Source of the DNA: Pomphorhynchus laevis
Taxonomy: Eukaryota > Acanthocephala > Palaeacanthocephala > Echinorhynchida > Pomphorhynchidae
Length of the DNA: 64,000 nt
Assembly: GCA_012934845.2 (NCBI GenBank)
Contig: WNNJ02001825.1
Coordinates: forward strand, 30,506 to 94,505
Direction: 5' to 3'
Numbering within the stretch: position 1 is the stretch's first letter; the number at the start of each line of letters is the position of its first letter. Shown here one piece after another: positions 1 to 10,900 of this stretch. The translations under genes were made by a program, and so were the position numbers. The notes below the pieces were generated by a model. That model made no database searches and was not told the origin of the DNA. It was given only the letters and a program-made list of their open reading frames with translations.

Positions 1-210
1 TCTAATAATTTTTATTTAATGAGTGAACAAATTTATCCAGAAAGCCTTATTCTTAACAAAACCAATATTAATGATAAAGAAGGTATATATTTAGATATGA
101 ACATTAAATTAACATCAATTAAAATTACTTTTAATTTATATCGAAAAGATTACATCTTTAAATTTACAAGAAACATATTTTTGCATAAGCATTCATGCAT
201 ACCATTATGA
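1..210 (+). mobile_element. Penelope-like element, RT fragment
   Basis: The translation contains SEQIYPESLILNKTNINDKE, almost the same as the segment just after the YIDDI catalytic motif of the RT fragment near 21.3 kb, so both belong to one PLE family. Only the stretch after the catalytic aspartates is present; the left end is cut by the window edge. It is a degraded relic, closely followed by family A repeat sequence (356-560), which may be the 3' part of the same element. Confidence 0.8.
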
Positions 211-355
211 TAAATGGAGAATATTACAAAAAATCAAATGGAGAATCAAACAGTTAAATATATAAATAATCCTAATATTATTAAAAATAAATTTCAACTC
301 TTAAACGTAAAATATTTATGGATAATAAATAATAAAATGTGTATTAGAATAAGAA

Positions 356-560
356 ACTCGGTTATCAAATTTCATCAGAGGAAATACGTCATTACCATGT
401 ATTTGGCCCACTGCTATGTTGTGTAAGGAATGTTGAACGAAGCCTGATAACATAGCAGTTCCTCCTTATGACCTATAATTCTGATACATCGTCTTTTATT
501 TATAAGTCAATTTAACTTTTATTTCAAATTTTTTACTTTTATTCTAAATTATTATTTAAA
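356..560 (+). repeat. Dispersed repeat family A, copy 1
   Basis: It opens with a TCAGAGGAAATACGTCATTA-like block, then a 10-bp inverted pair (CTGCTATGTT / AACATAGCAG), then the family core reading TCTGATACATCGTCT and TTATTTATTAGTCAATT in variants. Related copies lie at 1065-1335, 10125-10460, 10985-11420, 11618-11745 and 18870-19180. It follows PLE RT sequence directly here, so it may be a PLE 3' or terminal-repeat sequence. No coding capacity. Confidence 0.7.
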
Positions 561-619
561 ATAATTTGTATTAAACGAGCGTGATACTATTCCGCGTGAA
601 TTATGTTAACAAATTATTT

Positions 620-1060
620 TAACTGGCAATGGAAGGAACGACAGCACACGTGTTGCCCTGCTACGCTCCATCGGGGGTAGGCGTCTGTCATAGGCGCATC
701 CCGGGTTACGCGCCCCGGCGAAGGTTGTAAAAAAGCATGCAGGTTTATACTCTCCTGCATTTTAATTAAAAAAGTTGTATTAAAATTCTTTTGTGCTTGA
801 TTTTACGTCACCAAGAGTTAAAATTCATATAACCTCTATATGTGGAGTGACGAAAAAAATTTAGCATTTGCGCTGGAGCTTTGCTCGTGCTTTGCAATTG
901 CTGTATCCAAGCATGTCGCTTATCAGCAAACTCAGTTAATTGACGATGGAAGAAACGACAGCACACGTGCTGCCCTGTAACCGGTGGAGGAGCGTGCGCT
1001 TAGTGACTTCCATTCAGAGGTTTACTGTGGAGTTAGTAATTTCGAAGTTGTGTAGCTACA
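620..1060 (+). repeat. GC-richer dispersed repeat family B, two related sub-units
   Basis: The block GACAGCACACGTG occurs at about 639 and again about 956, some 317 bp apart, each with flanking similarity, so the region is an imperfect two-unit repeat. The interval from about 715 to 1050 is present in reverse orientation at 41985-42245 (shared landmarks: the GCATGCAGG region, the GGAGGAGCGTGCGC region). That second copy lies just beyond a PLE endonuclease fragment. No ORF of note. Confidence 0.6.
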
Positions 1061-1064
1061 ACTA

Positions 1065-1335
1065 TGATATCATAAACATCCAGATGACCTCTAATCATTA
1101 TTCTTATACAACGTCTATTATTTATTAGTCAATTCATAAAAATCGAATTTTATTTTAAATTTTAATTTTAAATTTTAACTTAATGTAAGTTATATGAAAT
1201 CTTATATAAAATTATTAAATTATTTATAATTATTAAATTGTATTATTTAATATTAAATTTTTATTTATCATTATATTTAATTTATAAATTATTTAATATA
1301 CGCCTACTTAGTTACCTTATTTATGAAATTAGGCC
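1065..1335 (+). repeat. Dispersed repeat family A, copy 2
   Basis: Carries the family landmarks GACCTCTAATCATTATTC, ACGTCTATTATTTATTAG and the AT-rich tail ending near TACGCCTACTTAGTTA, matching the copy at 18870-19180, which ends TACGTAGACTCAGTTAGC. Confidence 0.65.
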
Positions 1336-1387
1336 ACAAAAGCAAATAGTGACTCCTGGCATCGTACTCATGGAATGTATTACTTTA

Positions 1388-1500
1388 TTTTTTTAACTTT
1401 TATTCTAAATTATTATTTAAAATAATTTATTTCAAACGAGGGTGGTACCATTCCGCGTGAATTATGTTAACAATCTTTTAAGCCAGACGCGAAAGATGAC
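1388..1500 (+). repeat. Direct repeat of 533-612 leading into a partial ribozyme-repeat unit
   Basis: About 80 bp (TTTTATTCTAAATTATTATT ... ACCATTCCGCGTGAATTATG) repeat the sequence at 533-612. The segment then continues with GCCAGACGCGAAAGATGACC, the same landmark found in each 315-bp tandem unit downstream, so it is a diverged fragment of that family. Confidence 0.6.
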
Positions 1501-1562
1501 CTAACAGATTGTTAATATAATAATTTATTATTTTAAATAATAAATTTATTATTATTTAATAT

Positions 1563-2645
1563 ACTCAAATGATACCATTCCGCGTGAATTTCTTGTAATA
1601 CATATAAGCCCGACGCGAAAGAATGACAACAGCCGTTTCGTCATCACAATGACTTATCAGTGCCAGATCCCTCCCGCTACTAGATGCAGATGAGGACTAG
1701 CAGACGGCAATCAACGAATGAATCATGTGAATGATGTGCTAGAAAATTTCTAGTAACATCATCATAGAGTGCTAAACCAGCACTTCATCAGTTTCACCAA
1801 ATAGGATCATTAGCTAAATAGCACTAGCAAATCCCAGCGCAAGGTATCTATATATCGGCTTACTTCTATATGAATTTACTCAAATGATACCATTCCGCGT
1901 GAATTTCTTGTAATACATATAAGCCCGACGCGAAAGAATGACAACAGCCGTTTCGTCATCACAATGACTTATCAGTGCCAGATCCCTCCCGCTACTAGAT
2001 GCAGATGAGGACTAGCAGACGGCAATCAACGAATGAATCATGTGAATGATGTGCTAGAAAATTTCTAGTAACATCATCATAGAGTGCTAAACCAGCACTT
2101 CATCAGTTTCACCAAATAGGATCATTAGCTAAATAGCACTAGCAAATCCCAGCGCAAGGTATCTATATATCGGCTTACTTCTATATGAATTTACTCAAAT
2201 GATACCATTCCGCGTGAATTTCTTGTAATACATATAAGCCCGACGCGAAAGAATGACAACAGCCGTTTCGTCATCACAATGACTTATCAGTGCCAGATCC
2301 CTCCCGCTACTAGATGCAGATGAGGACTAGCAGACGGCAATCAACGAATGAATCATGTGAATGATGTGCTAGAAAATTTCTAGTAACATCATCATAGAGT
2401 GCTAAACCAGCACTTCATCAGTTTCACCAAATAGGATCATTAGCTAAATAGCACTAGCAAATCCCAGCGCAAGGTATCTATATATCGGCTTACTTCTATA
2501 TGAATTTACTCAAATGATACCATTCCGCGTGAATTTCTTGTAATACATATAAGCCCGACGTGAAAGAATGACGACAGCCGTTTCGTAATCACAATGGTTT
2601 ATCAGTGCTAGATCCCTCCCCCTAGTAGATGCAGAATAGGTCTGC
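1563..2645 (-). repeat. Tandem 315-bp repeat array, 3.4 units, hammerhead-like core in each unit
   Basis: The landmark ACTCAAATGATACCATTCCG starts at 1563, 1878, 2193 and 2508, exactly 315 bp apart. The three full units look virtually identical. Each carries on the minus strand CTGATAA, a 5-bp hairpin GTCAT/ATGAC with loop TGTG, and GAAAC, the layout of a hammerhead ribozyme core. A second folded block holds hairpins AGTGCT/AGCACT and CTAGAAA/TTTCTAG inside GTGAA/TTCAC arms. Units of about 300 bp in tandem with a type I hammerhead are the published hallmark of animal retrozymes, which depend on Penelope elements; a Penelope endonuclease lies on the same strand 0.7 kb away. No protein is encoded. 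Confidence 0.9.
1635..1660 (-). ncRNA. Hammerhead-ribozyme-like core in unit 1 (repeated at 1950-1975, 2265-2290)
   Basis: On the minus strand: CTGATAA, stem II GTCAT/ATGAC with loop TGTG, GAAAC, then GGCTGTT and GTC. This matches CUGANGA - stem II - GAAA - short stem III - UH, except that the seventh-position G8 equivalent is A, a change expected to weaken cleavage, and stem I is poor (at best four pairs plus an extra A). It is therefore either a decayed or divergent ribozyme. The fourth, partial unit (2580-2605) has lost stem II pairing. Confidence 0.4.
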
Positions 2646-2745
2646 TAGTCCTCCTCTGCATCCAGTGTAGGAAAGATCTGTCGATGATGAGTCATTGTGA
2701 TGACGAAACGGTAGTCGTCATTCTATCGCGTTGGGTTTGTATGTA
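2646..2745 (+). repeat. Inverted partial unit of the 315-bp repeat
   Basis: The array ends at about 2645 and the sequence turns around: GTCTGCTAGTCCTC onwards matches the reverse complement of the unit. The head-to-head junction is marked by GATGCAGA and TCTGCATC. Confidence 0.75.
2684..2709 (+). ncRNA. Hammerhead-like core in the inverted unit
   Basis: Reads ATGATGA, hairpin GTCAT/ATGAC with loop TGTG, GAAAC, loop GGTA, GTC. Here the conserved G8 is present and stem III closes as AC/GT around a four-base loop, but the first C of CUGAUGA is A. Between this copy and the tandem units every core position is intact in at least one copy, which suggests a functional ancestor. Confidence 0.4.
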
Positions 2746-3337
2746 TTATTAAATAATAAATAATAAATAATTTAATATAAGATATATAAAATATATTTTA
2801 ATAATTTTAAATAACTTATATCAAGTTAAAATATAAAGTGCTGAAATTTTAAATAAAAGTCAATTTTTATTGATTGACTATCAATTTTATCAATTTTTAT
2901 CAATTTTTATTTATTGTTGTGTGGTAATTAACAATACGACACAACGATAATAATTCCGTGGCAAGAAAAAAATAAAAAAATTAAACTCAAGAAAAAAGAT
3001 AAAACCAATAAAGCACAAGATTTTTCGTTCAACCACTGGTTCGGGTGTCGGATCGTGGAGGTAGTGTACGAACCAAACTACTCTGAACATCGCTACTAAC
3101 TACTCTAAACTGACTGACATTACGGTCATTTGATCGCATACAAATCAATCGCTCTGAAATTATTCTTCATTTTACTTAATTGTTAAATAAATTGCAAGTA
3201 GCTTATCACATAAACACCTATATTTTATATTTTGACAAGTTCATCAAATAATTTGATTCGGAATGATACATTGAATATTTCTTCGATATTTCGTTCGCTA
3301 ATTGCGGACATTATCAAGAAGTATCTGAAACAATAAG
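2746..3337. other. No gene seen
   Basis: About 2770-2900 resembles family A in reverse orientation (ATCAAGTTAAAA, AAAAGTCAATTTTTATTG). From 3010 to 3330 the sequence is less AT-rich but has no ORF or splice-flanked exon I can support. Confidence 0.5.
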
Positions 3338-3805
3338 TTACAATGGATGAAATACAAAATCATTTTGGACATTCAAATTTGGTTCGAGGAACTTTATAGC
3401 GACAGCCTCCATAACTAATCGGCGTTTTAAGTTAGGATCGGAAATCAACACTGACACATTGTCAAAGTCGATGTCATGAGCAGTTTGGTGATCATGGTCT
3501 GATAATGCCGACTGCGCTGATGTCGTGAGTGCCTTCTTATGTTCTTTTAATCTTGTTTTTAGCGTACGTCCAGTTTGTCCAATGTATATGCTTATACAAT
3601 CCCTACACCCAACCTTATAGACTACACCCATCTTATCAAAATTAGTTCTTCCTGGTTTGGTGACTAGTGCATCAAGATTATATGTACATCGGGTACCATA
3701 AAACATTTTTAATAGTAATCCTGACTGGAAAACGAATCTGCTTATTTTATTAAGAATATTCTCACTTAAACAACCCATTGCGGGAATATAAAAACAGTGT
3801 TTCAA
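3338..3805 (-). mobile_element. Penelope-like element, GIY-YIG endonuclease domain
   Basis: A 155-residue reading frame with GVVYKVGCRDC, then YIGQTGRTLKTRLKEHKKAL, then an H-rich segment and a later conserved glutamate region (LVMEAVAIKFLEPNLN). This is the GIY-YIG nuclease that forms the C-terminus of canonical Penelope elements, with the CxxC insert typical of them. The catalytic Tyr pair, Arg, His and Glu are visible. No RT is found upstream on this strand, so the copy is 5'-truncated. Downstream on the same strand lies the 315-bp array. Confidence 0.9.
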
Positions 3806-3916
3806 TTTTTGAGGACCAATTAAGTTGGATTGCGCGGAAGTGTGAATGCGTTCTTTTGTTTTCTTAATTATTCTATGTTAGATATCTATTAGTAGCCTAG
3901 AGATGTAACACTTAAA

Positions 3917-4098
3917 TTAGAAGAAAGATGGCAAAAACCAACGCAAAATTTATTGAATTGAATATTTAGATGCCTAGCTCGCATCATCTTCAGCAATTGT
4001 AAGTAGTTGTTGTTAAAGAGTTTAAACTCTCTTTAGGCATCGAAATATTCAATTCAATAAATTTTGCGTTGATTTTTGCCATCTTTCTTCTAATTTTA
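3917..4098. repeat. Foldback element with about 58-bp arms
   Basis: The left arm runs from AGAAGAAAGATGGC to TAGATGCCT (3917-3975), and the right arm is its near-perfect reverse complement (about 4036-4098, AGGCATCGAAATATTC to CTTCTAATTTT). The spacer is about 60 bp. Each arm contains GCATC and GAAATATTCAATTC landmarks seen in PLE 3' ends, so this may be two terminal pieces head to head. Confidence 0.8.
3965..3993 (-). ncRNA. Hammerhead-like core CTGAAGA ... TAAA
   Basis: Minus strand: CTGAAGA, T, GATGC, loop of 7, GCATC, TAAA. This is CUGANGA plus a perfect 5-bp stem II, with TAAA in place of GAAA. The opposite arm of the foldback reads GCATC GAAA. A relic at best. Confidence 0.3.
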
Positions 4099-4107
4099 AT
4101 GTTTTTC

Positions 4108-4135
4108 CTGATGATGACCTCAGTAGTGGTTGAAA
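4108..4135 (+). ncRNA. Hammerhead-like core CTGATGA ... GAAA
   Basis: CTGATGA, T, GACC, loop TCAGTAGT, GGTT, GAAA. All core bases are intact and stem II is four pairs (one G-U). Stems I and III are not obvious. It is followed by AACAAAATAAATATTGG, the A-rich tail usual for PLE ends. Confidence 0.35.
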
Positions 4136-4948
4136 ATTTGAAAACAAAATAAATATTGGACTCTTCTCCATTTTCTGCTGATAATCGCTACTGTTATCAA
4201 CTTAACGATCATTGATTTTCATCAATGACTAATTAGATCGAAAACTCTATGATTTACGACATTTTAGTCATTTCAAGTACATGCGAATCGACTTGTACTG
4301 GATATTTTAAAATAGTTAAATGCAAACCTCTAAACCGTACAATCCTCAGACATTTGTTATTATCTCAAAATAATTCAAAAACGAATATTTTTGTATGCAC
4401 ACATTGAATTTTTATAAAACAGTTTAAATAAGATCCTTATTTCTGTGGAATCCGTTTGAACGTTTCAAGTAAATTCATGATTCGTAAATAACTGTTTAGG
4501 CTATAAATTGCTATTTTGCTATTCACCAAATACTTAGCATTAGTTTTGCTCTTTTATAATTAATTTTATCTAAACATTTCCATTTTACTTTTGATCTTTA
4601 GCTTCAAAATCAATTTGATTATCGAGCAAAGCTTATTTAATTTGTTTCATTTATAACAATAAAAACGTAAATTTACAGGCTTTCCTGCAGTTGAACCATT
4701 TTATTACTTTCATTATTAATTTGAAATAATGATTGGGAACCGGATAAATCCGAATGAATCTAAAAATTCCAGCGAAACATATTTTAAAAATATTTGTAAT
4801 ATTTGTAAATATTTCTAAAATATATTAACATTTTTAATATTAAAAATATTAAAAATGTATAGTTTTGTTAAACTTTCGCTAACGAAATCTTAACTTTCAA
4901 ATTTATTGAATTGGAAAATTTATTATTTAAAATATTTTTTTAATCTAG

Positions 4949-7900
4949 ACTACTGGTAAATCGACTTCTGCTAATAGTAACCCAGTCACGATACCTTGTA
5001 ATTCAGGTCCAAGTGGAATGGAATTGACTATAAATGAATTGCAGGAAATGTCAGTAAGACAACAGCATCAGATTGATGTAAATAATCAGATCATAAAGGC
5101 TAGAGAAGAGCGATTAAAACACTTGCTGTATCAATATAAGAATGATAAACTCTCAGAGTCATTTAACGGTCAATGTAAGATTAATCCTGATTTAAACCGA
5201 CTTCGTAACTTAAGAAAAGCCATCAATGAGTATAAATTATGCAAAGATTGCGACGGTAAACAAGTTTTATTTTTAATAAACTTATAATTTAAAATTTAAT
5301 TTTAATTAAGTTTAATTTATGTTAGTTAAGTAATTTATATTTTGAAAATGCGATACAATTAATGCAATTATACCAAAGAATTGAATGCAAATGATTTCTA
5401 AAAATAAATGATGTTTTATTTTTAAAGCAGGATCATTTAAATAGTAAATAAATGTATTAATTTTAAATCTTACTATCATCTGCTACCCTTGGAGTAATTA
5501 TTATAAATTGATTGTTCATTCATTTTAAATTATATTAAATTAGATAAATTATTTAATTTAATTGAATAAAGTGCAATTATTATTAAAAGTCAAATTTAAA
5601 TGATCTTAATTATTCATTTTATTTCGTACTTAGTAAATTTTGAGTGTTTAATTTTTTGTTTAAACAAAAAAGGATAGTTGTTTTATCTACTTCGTTGTGG
5701 TAAACATGATTCTGGATAGGATTTGAACACTTTAATTTGTTGCATTGTGAACTAACTATATTTTTCGATTTCGTTGTACATTTTTTATGATTTTGTCATG
5801 TTGATGTTAGTAGTTGACTATCGAAAATTTGGGTTTTAATAAAAATAATAATTTCACTCTGTCCACTGATTAAATATAATTGGAGTAATTATTAAAAATA
5901 AATGATTTTAATTTATTCTTTAAACTTTTTCTTGGAACATAATCTACAAAATAGTAAAACGATTTACTATTTAGTCGGAACTTTATTCTTCAATAAAGTT
6001 CCGACTTTTAGACAAATGCTAGAAACTAAAACTACTATATATTCGAAATTTAAGCAATACCGAGAATGAATTTTTCGTAAATAAATTATTATTTTTTTAT
6101 TTTATTTTTGCGGCATTATCAAAAACAATTTATTTCTGCTACAGAAATAAAAATTTTAAATGTAATTTATATTTTATATTTCATACAATTAATGCAATTA
6201 AACTAAAGAATTGAATGTAAATGATTTCTAAAAATAAATGATGTTTTTTAAAGCATTTAGACAAATGCTGGAAAGCATTTGTCTAAATGCTTAAACAGTA
6301 GAGGTTTCAGATATTGATGACTGTAAAGCAACCTGAATCGGACAATGTAAGTCCTGATCCTATACACGACGAGGAGGGTTTAAAGAAGAATCATGATAAT
6401 CAGACGTCCGTTGATGGTGATATGGTAAATTCGTAAAGTTATATGATTTCCTTAATTCACACAGTTATAATTATATGCATTATGCAGTTTTTATCTATTA
6501 TTTAACAAATAGCGAATTTATATTTTCTGAATTAAAAGTAATTGTATATAAATAAGTAAATGACAAATATTTTGAAGTGTTTTAAATCATATTTCACTAT
6601 ATTTTAAAATATGGCACACCAATGTTGATTATAGTAGATTTTAAGTGCCGTACATTAGTGTTATAATTATAAACATGATATTAATATTTATCAATTAAAA
6701 ATTTAAGCAGTACCGGGAATTGATTTTTCGTAAATAAATTATTATTTTTTATTTTATTTTTGCGGCATTATAAAAAAACAATTTATTTATTTATAAATAT
6801 TTATTTATTTATTAACAATTTATTTAAAAATTTTAAAGATTGGGACAAATCATTTATTTGTATTAGTTGCCGTTGTCTTTGTAAATTATGGTTGATATTT
6901 AAGTCACTCACAAGTAAAATTAGATGATGATAACTGGTGACAATAAATCTGGATGCAAATTAAATAAATTAATTTGTATTATTTTATTTAAGACAGAATC
7001 AAAGCACTTTATACAGTACAATGTAGCAATTAATGCTGCTAATGCTGATATTGCGGTTACCAATTACGACTTGCAAAAGTGTTAACAATTTTAAAGTTTT
7101 AAACTTGTAATCAATATTTTAATCTATTATCTTATGACGATATCATTACATTTTTTATTAAATTATTAAATATTTATTATCTTATTAAATATTTCTTAAT
7201 TTTCGCATTGAATGTTGACTCTTTTCCTGTTATCTAATGTAGTCGCTTGTGTTGCTTAGTAATTAGGTTATTTACTCATTTGCTTAAAATAACAATACAC
7301 TTTCTCACCTGTAGCATTCAATATTGACGAAATGTATTTAGTTTCTGATCTGGAAGTACTTAGCATGATGTGCGCTGACAAGGAGGAAGAAATAAAATCT
7401 GTCAGCAAGCGTATTGATGAACTTAATAAACAAATTGAACATTTTCGTATTGTGAAACTTCAAATCGGCAATTCTAACGATCAGACACAAGACGACAGCA
7501 ATAACCAGTCTGACGAACACGATCGTCTTCGACAAGAACTGCTCGTGAGTATTTTTCTTATTCTAATCAATTAACAAGCAATTTACGTTATACTGCGATA
7601 TGATCAATATTCAATTAATTGTTTATATTGTTAAATTATTATGTTATTGATATATACATTTAAAATTGACAAAATTTCATAAGTTGAGTAAATAACTGTT
7701 TTTTTCTAATTATTGATATCAAATAATGTATTTTAAATATTTCAAATGATAATAACTTTAAGTAATCATAAATTTAATTAATAAATATTTTCATTACCCT
7801 GGTGTAAATGAAATGGTATTAATGAAATGTGTTTAATTTCCGGTAATGTGGACAATAAATAAAACAATTTAATAAAAGTATTTGTTGACATTGTGACGTG

Positions 7901-10900
7901 GAGGGTGAGAAGAATTGTAAGAAACAAACAACCTAGTGTTGCTGTTTCGACATATTGTGTAGCATTAGTGGCAGTACATCCCACTGCTGAATGCATAAGA
8001 GGACCGCCATACAGCCAACACAATAGCCTTCAGGTGTATGTTTATACACCTGGGATATCCACAGAACGCATCATGATCTGTATTAATTCCTGGGATGAAA
8101 AACACTCTTGTCGAGCGCAGGCAGACAAGATGAAGTACTGGCTCATCTATTTACCAGTGTAAGGATTTTAATAATTCCATTTCCTGTATATTTCATTGTA
8201 CTGTGGAGGGCAAGAAGAATTTTTAGGAGATAAGCAGCCTAGTGTTGATGTTTCGATATATTGTGTCTTATCATTGATGAGTACATTTTTCTCGAGGACC
8301 GTTATACAACCAAAACATTATCCTTCAGGTGTATGTTCATACACCTGGAATATCTACAGGGCTCAGCAAATCTGTATTCATTTATGGAAACATCTGTATA
8401 AAATAAGAGGATATTATGCTGACTGTCTGGCGGTCCTCCTCTTTATCCAACAGTGGGAGGTACCCGTCACTGATGAGACACGGTTTACCTAGACATCAAC
8501 ACTAGATTGCTTGTTTTCTAAAAATTCTTCTTTCTCTCCACGTCACAATGAAATATGCCAGAAATAAAATTATTTGAAATTTGTTGAAATGCTATAAATA
8601 TATATTATTGCTAATAATATTTCTTAGCAATAAATTTATATATAACAATAAATAACTTAAAGTATTTCAAATAATAAGATAATAATATTAAATTAATATA
8701 ATATAATTAATAAATATTTTCGTCACCCTGTAATTAATGAAATGTGTTTAATTTTCGATAATTTGGTTAATACATAAAACAATTTAATAAATAACATTTG
8801 TTGAAATGTTATATTTAGTTTTGAATCAACAAAGAAATGAGAAAAAATAATATGTTATTAAGTTTTCGAATTCCAACAAATTAGTCGTCAAGCATTAAAT
8901 ACCATCGAATAAGTTGTTAGAATTTCTGTGTTTATATCATTAAAATGATAATTAAATTGTAAATATAATACAATTAAAATTATTTAATTAAATTATCATT
9001 TTTATCCTAATAATTTTTAACTTTATCAAAATTAATTATTTTTCCTATATGAGTTTGAATTATTTATTTTAGTAATTCATTTTATTTATTCTGAATAAAT
9101 AAAATAAATTTTGTATCTTAGATCCGTAATCGTCTGAACGAACAGCAGTCTAAAAAGATAGCAGCATCAAAAGATTTGTACACACAGAAACAGAAGGAAC
9201 TTCTTGCAATTGATGCTAGACTTTTACAGTTGACTGATCGTCTTTGTAGTCAAAAGTTCGTGCCTCCAAAATTTACCGATGTTGCTTTTATTAACACGAC
9301 TGATGACTTTATTCATAATAGTTCTTTTTCCGTAAAATGTTCCGACAGCAATGCTATTCAGAAAAGTCCAAAGATGAGTTTTTCAAGTAGTAATCAAAAC
9401 CAGCATACAATGTCAAATGAAGTGCCCTATTGTGCAGCGAGCGAAAGTTCGCCACAATGCTTCAGTGTTCAAAATCTATGCATTGATAATGATAAGATTA
9501 ACATGCATTTTAATTTAATGAATTCCATTAAGAAACGTCATTCAATCACCGAAAGCGAAAGCAGTAATTACGCGCAAATTCCCATTTCACAATTGAGAGT
9601 AAAGGCTGAAATCAATGAACAAAAATTGTCAGCAGCAAAGAGTGATTCACCAGGTTTGACAGATAATGTAGTTATAAATCATGAAGTTCATTGTGATGTT
9701 GCTAACGATGATACCATTCTACACAACACTTCATCATTGAAAAAGGTGCGATTTGACCCAATTGCAATATTACTAGATGCTGCCGTAGAAGGCGAACTGG
9801 ATCTTGTTATTCAGGCTTCAAAGCAGGTACAATTACTGATGAAAAACTATTAATTTAATTTTTAGAATATTTGGTAATCGTAATATACGAAAATAATTAC
9901 AATATAAATATATGTACCCTTTATTTCTTAAAGTTTTACATTCGCTATCCACTCTTTGTTGTTTTATATCTGATGTTCATGTTCAAACAACATTAAAAGC
10001 AAATATTTTCATGCCAATCAGCCCACTCAGTAGTTAATTTTATAATATTTAATTAATGTATTCTGATTTTTAATTATTTGTTATTTATTCTTTACTTTTT
10101 ATTTATCGTTATTTTTAATTTATATAGTCATCGTCGTTTAAATCTAATCCTTATTCTGATACATCATCTGTTATTTATTAGTCAATTCATAAACATTGAC
10201 TTTTATTTTAAATTTCAATTTTAACTTATAAATATTTATTAAATCTTACTTACTTATTATTTTCCCTCCTGATAACCTCTAATCCTTATTCTGATACATC
10301 ATCTGTTATTTATTTGTCAATTTATAAAAATTGACTTTTATTTTAAATTTCAATTTTTAACTTTATATAAATATTAAATCTTATTTACTTATTATTTTCC
10401 CTCCTGATGATTTCTAATCCTTATTCTTATACATCGTCTGTTATTTATTAGTCAATTCTTACTCGATTCAGTAACTTGCAAAGTATGTGCATTTTTGAAA
10501 TTAAACAAATTAAAAAAATAAATGAATTCGTATAATTACAAAATGGCTAATATGATAATTCATATACACAAATTAGTTGTGTCATTCGGTCATAAAAGAA
10601 ATCATTGGCATAAACAGTCAAACATTGAATTTCCCTTAAATTTTTAAACATTAAATTTTCGTAAATACTGTGTGGCGTACCTTCCATATTCCGCTTGCGA
10701 ACTGCATGCATCTGAAATATCGAAAATATACAAATTGTTTTTGCAAGCGTGAAACGATCCATGAAACATTTGTCCAAATTCGGGATCACGGAAATGAAAG
10801 TCACTAATGCTGGTACAATAACTATAATGGTGAATGTATTAAGTACATCTTTGAGTATAAACGAAAAATGGAAACGTTAACAAGAATTATTTGGATAGAT

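Noticed and set aside
1563-2645. CRISPR array
   Set aside because: Repeats are 315-bp identical tandem units without spacers, in a eukaryotic genome.
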